A DNA stretch of 64,000 bases from Aeromonas caviae (GTDB taxonomy: Bacteria; Pseudomonadota; Gammaproteobacteria; Enterobacterales; Aeromonadaceae), in assembly GCF_000819785.1 (NCBI RefSeq), contig NZ_CDBK01000107.1, positions 55,041-119,040 of the forward strand. The letters run 5' to 3'. This document shows positions 56,111-62,483 of the stretch, in pieces; within the stretch, counting starts at the first letter, position 1, and each line of letters begins with the position of its first letter. The notes under the pieces were generated by a model. It ran no database searches and had not been told where the DNA came from. It was given only the letters and a program-made list of their open reading frames with translations. Made by a program: the position numbers and the translations under genes.

Positions 56111-56138
56111 CCGTAACATAATCTGTGTTATGCGCGAC
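56111..56138 (-). other. Inverted dif-like site attP2 of prophage 2
   Basis: Read on the minus strand, GTCGCGCATAA, a 6-bp centre CACAGA and TTATGTTACGG reproduce a dif-type site (XerC arm, centre, XerD arm). It is inverted relative to the site at 55983 and 94 nt from it, as in the ssDNA attP of CTX-phi, where attP1 and attP2 pair. Confidence 0.75.
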
Positions 56139-56144
56139 TGTGGG

Positions 56145-56241
56145 TTGCTATCAAAATCTCGTCGCCGGCGCGTTACCTGGACAACTATTTGCTATCAAAA
56201 AAGCGCATCGAGCTGGACCAGGCAACTCTATTTTGCTATCA
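56145..56241 (+). repeat. Three TTGCTATCA repeats at exactly 44-bp intervals
   Basis: TGCTATCA occurs at 56146, 56190 and 56234, twice spaced 44 bp. The bases before copies 2 and 3 are also alike (CAACTATTT and CAACTCTATTT). Two further copies lie at 57012 and 57067, spaced 55 bp. All precede or flank prophage 2's early small genes and look like iterons or operators. Confidence 0.55.
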
Positions 56242-56285
56242 TTTCATCAGTGGGGCGCTGTTGCCCGTCAAGGGGGTGATATCAA

Positions 56286-56498
56286 ATGTCCAAGCCGACC
56301 ATCAATTTTGACTACCGTTCGGGCGTTCTCGATGCTGCATGGGTCGAACGTCAATTGGAGTTCTTCTGGTTCAAAGGCGATCACCAATTGCTGGTCTACT
56401 TGGACGAGGTAGAGCAAGACAATCTTCCTGTGCCTGCTGCCGCGACCGTGGGGCAGGTTAAAAGCATCATCCGTGACTATGTAAGGGCCAAAGCATGA
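56286..56498 (+). CDS. Prophage 2 hypothetical protein
   Basis: This 70-residue protein starts MSKPTINFDYRSGVLDAAWV and is soluble. It has GGGGGTGAT about 6 nt before the ATG. No family is recognised. It is the first of three overlapping small genes (ATGA junctions) between the attachment region and the origin region. Confidence 0.58.
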   Translation: MSKPTINFDYRSGVLDAAWVERQLEFFWFKGDHQLLVYLDEVEQDNLPVPAAATVGQVKSIIRDYVRAKA

Positions 56499-56737
56499 TT
56501 ACCGTTCGAGATTTGTGCGTCCTGTCTTCTATCAGCATGTTTCTATTCCCCCTGTGTTTTGCTCATTGGTTTGGGTTCTCCATCACCTTCAAGTACGTAA
56601 TGGTGTGTTTGGTTCTCTCCCCTCTATTGGGTGTCGGCTTTGTTCTTGCTGTCGGAAGTATCGGCTTCTGGTCTGAATCTCGTGCTCGCGCCCGTCGCAT
56701 AGCTCGCGCTAAGGCTCGTAAGGGGGAGGGCGCATGA
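56495..56737 (+). CDS. Prophage 2 small membrane protein
   Basis: This 80-residue protein has two membrane segments (ISMFLFPLCFAHWFGFSITF and VMVCLVLSPLLGVGFVLAVG) and a strongly basic tail (SRARARRIARAKARKGEG). It overlaps its neighbours by ATGA at both ends. The topology resembles the small membrane protein at 49638 in prophage 1 (two segments, Arg-rich tail), although the sequence is different. Confidence 0.6.
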   Translation: MITVRDLCVLSSISMFLFPLCFAHWFGFSITFKYVMVCLVLSPLLGVGFVLAVGSIGFWSESRARARRIARAKARKGEGA

Positions 56738-56973
56738 TTCTTACCCTGCGACTCACCCCGGAAGAGGATCAAGTTGTCGAGCAGTTGAAGCAGGCCACCG
56801 GACAAAGCGCAGCTTCTAAGGCCGTGATGGTGGCGGCAGGCTCGTTCGTCCAGTTAGGCCAGACCGTTGAGCGTCAGAGGGCCGAACTGGAGACCCTGCG
56901 GCGTGAGTTTGCCGAGTATCAGCAGGTCGTCCAACGGTACAAGGCAGCTCGGCAAGACTTCGATAACCTGTAG
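56734..56973 (+). CDS. Prophage 2 small helical protein, possible ribbon-helix-helix regulator
   Basis: This 79-residue protein has a short strand and helices at the N-terminus (MILTLRLTPEEDQVVEQLKQATGQSAASKAVMVAA), which read like a ribbon-helix-helix fold, and a coiled-coil C-terminal half (VERQRAELETLRREFAEYQQVVQRYKAA). It could be a DNA-binding regulator. It ends just before a terminator. Confidence 0.6.
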   Translation: MILTLRLTPEEDQVVEQLKQATGQSAASKAVMVAAGSFVQLGQTVERQRAELETLRREFAEYQQVVQRYKAARQDFDNL

Positions 56974-57020
56974 CAAAACGCATCGCCCTGGATAAACCCG
57001 GGGCGACTTTTTGCTATCAC
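56970..57020 (+). terminator. Terminator after the prophage 2 early small genes
   Basis: TCGCCC and GGGCGA form a stem around a loop of about 11 nt, with CTTTTTG after it. The flanking TAGCAAAA (56971-56978) and TTTTTGCTA (57009-57017) form an additional outer stem. Confidence 0.75.
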
Positions 57021-57536
57021 CTTCTCGCGCGTTCGGCCTTGGCCAACTCCCTGCAGCCGTTCCGCCTGCTATCATTCCAACTCCCCGCCCTCGATGTGAT
57101 CCCCTGCTGCTACTCGCCTATTGTGAGCTGCGCGAACAATGATAAACGCCCTGCCGCAGGGCGCTTGCGTCCCGAGGACCTATGCCCCGGGGCGTCCGCC
57201 TCCCCACCTGCTAATCAGCGGCGGGCCTCTCTGCTGTGAAACCCCCCCTTCCTGCTAAGCCGTCTTTGCGGCCCGGTGACGTTCGTCCATCTACGGAGAG
57301 GGTGGGCCCGCTCGCGGGCAGCAGATTCAAGGCTGGGCTTTTCGCTACGTCAAAATTTTCACGTAAGGCGGGAAACTTGGCCCCCGAAGGGGGCCGGGTG
57401 GGGTTGGAGCAAGCCACGTACTCTAACTGTGGCTTGGACTCCGGGAGCCGGACTAGGACTCGGGCTAATTCTTGTTGTTTTTTAGTGTGTTAGGTTTGAT
57501 ATGGCGTGTTAAATCAAGGTGGGGTGGGAGAGGGGA
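57021..57536. other. Prophage 2 intergenic region with hairpins and origin
   Basis: The 516 bases are GC-rich and full of inverted repeats: CGCCCTGC and GCAGGGCG (57147-57163), GCCCGC and GCGGGC (57305-57318), GGCCCCC and GGGGGCC (57379-57395), and the origin hairpin at 57410-57436. It corresponds to the non-coding region of Ff phages, which holds both origins. No coding frame is credible here. Confidence 0.65.
57402..57452 (+). other. Ff-like plus-strand origin of prophage 2
   Basis: GTTGGAG, then an exact 8-bp stem CAAGCCAC (57410-57417) and GTGGCTTG (57429-57436) around an 11-nt loop, then GACTCC. The M13 plus origin has the same order: GTTGGAG, a stem holding CCACG, a loop with the pII nick, GTGG and GACTC. 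The loop reads GTACTCTAACT against GTTCTTTAATA in M13. TTCACGTA, also found upstream of the M13 origin, is near 57358. The encoded initiator is pII-like, as expected. Confidence 0.65.
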
Positions 57537-57737
57537 TCAGTTGGCTATTCCTTTCCTCTCTCTCTCGATGGCGTTCGCCGCCTCTTCCAATCTGTTATCG
57601 ATCAACCAGTTCACAATGTCGCTCATCTTGACCGTTGAGCTGCACTTGAAACTCGTCTCTATCGCCTTCCTCTCCAGCCTCATCCGGCGTGGGCCGTTGA
57701 TTCTGACCGTGGTGTCTTCTCTCTGTGGTTTGCTCAT
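57537..57737 (-). CDS. Prophage 2 ribbon-helix-helix-like repressor
   Basis: This 66-residue basic protein reads MSKPQREDTTVRINGPRRMR, then KMSDIVNWLIDNRLEEAANAIERERKG, in the form of a ribbon-helix-helix DNA-binding protein. It is divergent from the initiator gene, across a region full of GCATGC palindromes. A regulatory role on rep is inferred. GGAGGCTC lies before the start codon. Confidence 0.7.
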   Translation of the reverse strand: MSKPQREDTTVRINGPRRMRLERKAIETSFKCSSTVKMSDIVNWLIDNRLEEAANAIERERKGIAN

Positions 57738-57782
57738 CTGAGCCTCCTGACTGATTCCTCACTACCTGATCACAAGTCTACA

Positions 57783-57864
57783 GCATGCTAGTTTTTTGTG
57801 TTCACCATGCTTGCATGGCGCATGCGATCACCGTATGATTTTTCAATCACATGCGCGCATGCGT
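57783..57864. promoter_or_regulatory. Cluster of GCATGC-type palindromes upstream of prophage 2 rep
   Basis: GCATGC at 57783-57788, the 14-bp palindrome CCATGCTTGCATGG at 57805-57818, and CGCATGCG at 57819-57826 and 57856-57863. They lie between the divergent ribbon-helix-helix gene and rep and are probable operators. Confidence 0.6.
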
Positions 57865-57892
57865 TAAATACTCGCCGGGAAATCACACAGGT

Positions 57893-59779
57893 ATGTACGA
57901 CTTTTGGGAAATCCATATCCCCTTCGCCGATAAGTGGTGTATCACTCAGCGCATTGGCGCTGGCTCTGCTGACATCGTGGGGATGGTTGACCTGGAGGAG
58001 TGCGGACGCCGTGGTTTGACCCTTGGCTCTAGACGTGTTGACTTCGCCATAGACAGAGAGGGCGCCATCCATGATCTCTACCACCCTTGGGAGTCTCTCC
58101 CTTCAAGCTTCACTGACATCGCGGTCAAGCTCCATCAAGCCCATCTCAAGCGCAGTTGGCCTTGCATTGCTCTCAAGGCATCACCGGCTAAGCTGCTGCA
58201 AGGTCACAACGTCTACGGGCCAGACAATGCTGCTGCTGGTATCCTCGAATTACTCGCGGCTTTCTCTCGAGCCCTTCCCCGAGTCGCTGAAATGCTCGAC
58301 TGGGGCAATGCCCACATTCGCCGCGTAGACGTCACCAACTCGATCCAACTTCCTGACGCCGAGACGCTGGCGAACTGCCTCTCTGCCATCGGTAATCTCT
58401 CACACCGCCACCTGCGGGCCGCCAAAGAGGCGGACTATGAGAGCACCATCTATTTCAACAAGCGCAGTCAGGATCAGCAGGACGCTGGCCGTACCCGTGT
58501 TTTGGTTGTCTATGCCAAGCACAACGAAATGCAGCACCAGCTTGAACAGCTCCAACGGGCTAAGCGCACCGAGAAGACCAGCCGCTATGATGCGGTTATC
58601 AAGAAGCTGGAAGATCCAGAGCTGAACACCTTTGCCGCGAACCGCCTCCGGTTCGAGGGGAGGGCGCTGACCCGGTGGTTTGAGAAGAACAAGATCCCCC
58701 GCAACGTGTGGCAGTTCCTGACGTATGTTGGTCACTTCGAGAGCGACCCGGCCAATCAGGGCATGACTTTCTGTGAATGGGCATGGCGGGATCTCTTTAG
58801 TGAGATGTTCGCAGCACTGGGCACCACCAAGGTGAGCCTGACTCAAAACAGCCGGGTACAAGAGCAGCTGCGCAAGCATTACGGGCGCTGTAAGGTGCTC
58901 AAAAATCACGATGGTTCCACAACCGAAAAATGGAGCTATGCCCGTGCGGACCGCTTGATGTTGTTCTATCGCAGTCTGGCAACGGACGGGTGGGATAAGA
59001 CCAAGCGCCTGACCGCTTCCAGCACCTTCTATGATGCTGTGAACTGCTTGATGGCCATCGGCCTGACGAAAGCCCAGCTTCAGAACTTGAAGAAGCGCCA
59101 GACCCTCAAGCTCCTGCACCTGATCAAGATGGACTTCACCGCCCAGCGCCCGGCGAACTACGTTGAACCCGTGGGCACCGTGCTGGACAAGCAGGGCGAT
59201 ATCCTCAGTATCGGCGACAAGTTCGGGCGCGGCTTCGTCCAGTCGTTCGGCCAGTCCCGCGAGCAGCTTATAGCCCGAGCCGTTGGATCCTATGTGGATC
59301 TTTCCGCTGCCGAGGCATCCGTGCAGCACCTCATTTCAGGGCGTCCCCTGCGCATCAGTGATAACGAGCAGCTTCACCTGGCTGTGTTCGACGATGGCTC
59401 CTTTGAGCTTATCCGGGGCGACATCTTCCAGTATCACGACAAGTATGAAATCCCGGTTCCCGACCAGCCCAAGTACGGCTCTGACGAGGAGCTTTTGGAC
59501 GATTTCGCTGCTTACCTCGGCACCACATCAGCCCCTGAATTTGATGCCCGGTCATATGCCGAGACCGAGCACCGCAAGCTCTCGATCATCCTCGACGTAC
59601 TGCGCGAGGAGTTGGCCGACGCCGAACAAGCCCCGGACATGATCGCCAAGGCCATCCAGCTCCGTGAACGAATCTCCCACACCAAGGCCCGGTTAGACCG
59701 CCTTTGGTACTGGGCTCACAAGGCCACCGATTCCCGTGGCCGCAACATCAAGCAAGGGGAAATTCAATGTCAGGTATGA
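57893..59779 (+). CDS. Prophage 2 replication initiator, phage II/X family (pII-like)
   Basis: This protein of about 628 residues belongs to the M13 pII/Phage_CRI family by its N-terminus (MYDFWEIHIPFADKWC), the basic HIRRVDVTNSIQLPD region with acidic metal ligands, and YESTIYFNKRSQDQQDAGRTRVLVVYAKHNEM. It is much longer than M13 pII (410), with an added C-terminal part of about 200 residues. ATG 57893 matches the family start; ATG 57851 would add 14 residues. The stop overlaps the next gene by 13 nt. It would nick the Ff-like origin at 57402. Confidence 0.82.
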   Translation: MYDFWEIHIPFADKWCITQRIGAGSADIVGMVDLEECGRRGLTLGSRRVDFAIDREGAIHDLYHPWESLPSSFTDIAVKLHQAHLKRSWPCIALKASPAKLLQGHNVYGPDNAAAGILELLAAFSRALPRVAEMLDWGNAHIRRVDVTNSIQLPDAETLANCLSAIGNLSHRHLRAAKEADYESTIYFNKRSQDQQDAGRTRVLVVYAKHNEMQHQLEQLQRAKRTEKTSRYDAVIKKLEDPELNTFAANRLRFEGRALTRWFEKNKIPRNVWQFLTYVGHFESDPANQGMTFCEWAWRDLFSEMFAALGTTKVSLTQNSRVQEQLRKHYGRCKVLKNHDGSTTEKWSYARADRLMLFYRSLATDGWDKTKRLTASSTFYDAVNCLMAIGLTKAQLQNLKKRQTLKLLHLIKMDFTAQRPANYVEPVGTVLDKQGDILSIGDKFGRGFVQSFGQSREQLIARAVGSYVDLSAAEASVQHLISGRPLRISDNEQLHLAVFDDGSFELIRGDIFQYHDKYEIPVPDQPKYGSDEELLDDFAAYLGTTSAPEFDARSYAETEHRKLSIILDVLREELADAEQAPDMIAKAIQLRERISHTKARLDRLWYWAHKATDSRGRNIKQGEIQCQV

Positions 59780-60162
59780 AGCAAACTGTGAACTTCGTGA
59801 ACGTTCGTTACGGCCAGATGGATGAAAGCGACGGCGGTAACGTCTGGGCTCACATCCACGTTATCGAGGATGCTATCGACGTTCGCGACGGGTTCGCCGG
59901 GTGTGACTTGGGTAAGATCACCCTCGACACCTCCGACGGTAACAAGCTGGCTAAGTCCATCCATGCCGCTGTTCGCTCTGGCGAACTGGTACCGGGCAAT
60001 GCCGAGTTTGAATTCCAGCTCTCTTTCAGCCTCAAGGGTTCCAAGCCGACCGTGGTGGGCTTCGTACCGAACAGCAAAAAGCTTCCTCTTCCCGAGGCCA
60101 TCAAGCAGGCCAGTGAGGGCGGGAAACTTCCAGAATCTGATAAACCTGCGAAGTTCAGCTAA
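59767..60162 (+). CDS. Prophage 2 putative ssDNA-binding protein (pV-like position)
   Basis: This 131-residue protein starts MSGMKQTVNFVNVRYGQMDES, with beta-rich segments (FEFQLSFSLKGSKPTVVGFV) and a charged, Lys-rich end. It lies immediately after the initiator and before the coat genes, where filamentous phages code the ssDNA-binding protein. Unlike the prophage 1 protein it is not recognisably DUF1293. The ATG at 59767 overlaps the end of rep; AAGGGGAA lies upstream. Confidence 0.65.
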   Translation: MSGMKQTVNFVNVRYGQMDESDGGNVWAHIHVIEDAIDVRDGFAGCDLGKITLDTSDGNKLAKSIHAAVRSGELVPGNAEFEFQLSFSLKGSKPTVVGFVPNSKKLPLPEAIKQASEGGKLPESDKPAKFS

Positions 60163-60386
60163 TGGCTTCCTGTCTTGTCTTAAATGGGTCGCAGTATGTT
60201 ATCAGCGATATAACTCCCTGTACGGGTTATATCCTGATGACACAGGCAGATTATGACAAGATATCCGGCCTCGCTGATTTGTTGGTTTTCGATAGCGGCC
60301 AGTTTGTGAATATATCGGGTTATCTAATCCTTTTGTTTATTTCTGGCTACGTGTCCGGGCTTATAGCTCGAAAACTAAGTCGATAA
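60162..60386 (+). CDS. Prophage 2 small membrane protein (putative minor coat)
   Basis: This 74-residue protein has a polar N-terminal half (MASCLVLNGSQYVISDITPC) and a C-terminal membrane segment (YLILLFISGYVSGLIARKLSR). It is positioned like, and laid out like, the 77-residue protein at 53116 in prophage 1. It overlaps the preceding gene by 1 nt (TAATG). Confidence 0.65.
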   Translation: MASCLVLNGSQYVISDITPCTGYILMTQADYDKISGLADLLVFDSGQFVNISGYLILLFISGYVSGLIARKLSR

Positions 60387-60411
60387 CTTTAAATACAGTG
60401 GAGTGTAATAT

Positions 60412-60636
60412 ATGTCTTTTTTCAAGCAGGCTAAGAAGTACGGCGTTATCGTTGTTGCTGGTTCTGTGGCTCTCAGCTCTCCCGCTGCGTTCGCGGTAGA
60501 TGCAACCCTGACCGACACCATCAAAGCGGCTCTCACTTCCGGTCAGACCAACTATGCCCTGGTGACCGCTGGTGTCATCACCATGGCCGCCCTCGGCTTT
60601 GGCGTCGCCATGATTGTCGGGTGGCTGCGTAAGTGA
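60412..60636 (+). CDS. Prophage 2 major coat protein (pVIII-like)
   Basis: This 74-residue protein has a basic N-terminus and signal peptide (MSFFKQAKKYGVIVVAGSVA) with a probable cut after AFA (residue 28), a short polar stretch (VDATLTDTIKAALTSGQTN), a membrane helix (YALVTAGVITMAALGFGVAMIV) and a basic end (GWLRK). The mature chain of about 46 residues is like M13 pVIII. TGGAGTG lies before the ATG. Confidence 0.88.
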   Translation: MSFFKQAKKYGVIVVAGSVALSSPAAFAVDATLTDTIKAALTSGQTNYALVTAGVITMAALGFGVAMIVGWLRK

Positions 60637-60713
60637 TCCTCGCTATCGCCTTGGCCTGTACCGGGGCGTTAGTTTTCGGGATGGCTTTTCTATCGGGGGT
60701 GTTCACCTCCTAA
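60633..60713 (+). CDS. Prophage 2 tiny hydrophobic protein (pVII/pIX-like)
   Basis: A GTG at 60633 overlaps the coat stop (GTGA) and opens a 26-residue frame, (M)ILAIALACTGALVFGMAFL and then SGVFTS, which is one membrane segment. It ends just before a terminator, the same arrangement as the 23-residue frame of prophage 1. It is a likely virion tip protein missed by length filters. Confidence 0.55.
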   Translation: MILAIALACTGALVFGMAFLSGVFTS

Positions 60714-60744
60714 ATCAAAGGGGGGCTATGCCCCCTTTTTTATT
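60714..60744 (+). terminator. Terminator between the coat genes and the adhesin gene (prophage 2)
   Basis: AAGGGGGGC and GCCCCCTT pair around TAT, followed by TTTTTAT. Position after the coat genes parallels prophage 1 and Ff phages. Confidence 0.88.
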
Positions 60745-60754
60745 TGGTGCCGCC

Positions 60755-62095
60755 ATGCGTTCATTATATTTACTGCTGTTCTCTCCTTCCTTGGTATATG
60801 CCGCCTGCGCTCCGGGTGTAAATTATGGCTCCTTTACCATGGGGTCTCCTAGTCCTGTTTGTGTCGCTTATTCAGGTTCAATGCTTGGGGGCTGCACTGC
60901 TTATTGCGGTGGTGGGGCTGGCAGTTCGGTTTGTGTCGAATTGCCTAACGCTGATAGTAAAGGACCATATTTCACCGATGGCACTGAATGTAAATTGGAT
61001 GGTAGTGGCGGTGATGGTGATGGTGATGGCGGCAATGGTGGTGATGGTGGGAGTGGTAGTGACTATGGTAAAAAGTGGGTGTCTTTTAACGACTCAGGTT
61101 ATGAGCATGTAAGCACCACTTTGTCAAAATTAAATGAAAACTTGGGTAAGCAACTTGTCGATATTAATGGGCGTAGCGCCAGAATGTACGACTCGTTAAA
61201 TACGAATACCCATACAGCACTAAAAGAATTGCAGGAAAGCTATAAGACAAATGACATTTTAAATGATGCGCTGCCTTATATTAAGCAGACAGCAGGTAGC
61301 ACTTCTGGTACGAATTTATATTTGTCGCGAATGGAGTCTCTGTTAGCGACGTCAACTTTGAACTTAAAGAATATTGCTGATATCGTTGGGAACGGTTCAA
61401 CTGGTTCAAGTAGTGGTGCCGTCTCTACGGTTGATTTATCTGCAATCAAAGGTGATGTAGCCTCACTTAAAGCAATGCAGCAATCATTAATGTCAACCAT
61501 TGGCTCCATTAGCGGCAATACAAGCTCCATGTCATCCAATATGGGGAGTATGCTTGGTGCTATTGGGAGCCTTCAAGGTTCGGTTAATTCGGTTAACTCC
61601 AATATTTCTAGCCAGTCTGGCTATTTAAGTCAGATGAATGACAATCTTTACGGCATTAAGTACATGCTCCAGGATGGTTTAAAGAATGGCTGGGGAAATT
61701 CTGGTGGAGGGCAGGGCGGTGATGGTGGTGATGGTGGTGATAAGCCTTGCACCGGGCCGCTTTGTGCGTTCTCGCCTTCTGGTTCTGTGCCCGGCAATGG
61801 TCTTTCAGACGTGTTTGGTGAGGTGGCCATTGCGGGTGTTAAGCAGCAAGTCACCGATAAGCAGGTCGAGATTCAAGCCCAGATGGACGAAATCAAGGGG
61901 GTGTTTTCACCTGGAAAACTTGAGGTGTCGGGAACTTACGAAAATGACTACCACGATATTCATGGCGCTAAGGTTGACTTGAGCGGCAAATCTAACATTG
62001 AGTTATTTTTTTCATCCGGTGCATCTCAAGTCATATGGTTTTTGGCAGTGTTAATTGCTTTTGGTATTTTGATGGGGGGCAGGCGTGATGCGTAA
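60755..62095 (+). CDS. Prophage 2 adhesin/minor coat protein (pIII-like)
   Basis: This 446-residue protein has a signal peptide (MRSLYLLLFSPSLVYA), a Cys-rich N-terminal domain, a Gly/Asp-rich linker (GGDGDGDGGNGGDGGSG), a Ser/Asn-rich middle, a second Gly-rich linker, a distinct C-terminal domain and a membrane anchor (VIWFLAVLIAFGILMGGRRDA). ATG 60755 is chosen for its signal peptide; the frame runs upstream to 60614. The middle (about residues 220-325) is nearly identical to prophage 1, the rest is not. The different ends suggest different receptor binding. Confidence 0.87.
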   Translation: MRSLYLLLFSPSLVYAACAPGVNYGSFTMGSPSPVCVAYSGSMLGGCTAYCGGGAGSSVCVELPNADSKGPYFTDGTECKLDGSGGDGDGDGGNGGDGGSGSDYGKKWVSFNDSGYEHVSTTLSKLNENLGKQLVDINGRSARMYDSLNTNTHTALKELQESYKTNDILNDALPYIKQTAGSTSGTNLYLSRMESLLATSTLNLKNIADIVGNGSTGSSSGAVSTVDLSAIKGDVASLKAMQQSLMSTIGSISGNTSSMSSNMGSMLGAIGSLQGSVNSVNSNISSQSGYLSQMNDNLYGIKYMLQDGLKNGWGNSGGGQGGDGGDGGDKPCTGPLCAFSPSGSVPGNGLSDVFGEVAIAGVKQQVTDKQVEIQAQMDEIKGVFSPGKLEVSGTYENDYHDIHGAKVDLSGKSNIELFFSSGASQVIWFLAVLIAFGILMGGRRDA

Positions 62096-62483
62096 CTTAA
62101 TTATTTTGTGCTTGATGTTATTCCCTGCATTGGCAGTGGCTGACGATTCATCTTTTCTTGATTATGTCGGGGATAGGCTTAACGGCATTCATTATACGAT
62201 AACGGAGGAGGTCCCCGGCCTGTTCCATCGCTTTACTGCATGGGGCATTGAGTTTTATACGCTTTGCGTTATTACCGCAAAGCTTGAAATGCTAAAGTTT
62301 GCTTACTTGGTTGCAAAGCAAATAACCACTGACATTAATTTGAGTGGCTACCTTCTTTCATCGTTGTCACAACTTCCATCTGGTGTTAGGTGGGCATTGG
62401 AAAAGATGAACTTTGTTAACGGCCTTAACTTAATCATTAATGCTTACATTACTCGTTTTGTCTTGAACTTCTTGGGGTGGTAA
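62085..62483 (+). CDS. Prophage 2 minor coat protein, DUF2523 (pVI-like)
   Basis: This 132-residue protein has a signal peptide-like start (MMRNLIILCLMLFPALAVAD) and several hydrophobic segments, ending YITRFVLNFLGW, the DUF2523 end shared with the prophage 1 protein (FVTRFLLNIFGW). It overlaps the adhesin gene by 11 nt and is followed directly by zot. Confidence 0.84.
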   Translation: MMRNLIILCLMLFPALAVADDSSFLDYVGDRLNGIHYTITEEVPGLFHRFTAWGIEFYTLCVITAKLEMLKFAYLVAKQITTDINLSGYLLSSLSQLPSGVRWALEKMNFVNGLNLIINAYITRFVLNFLGW

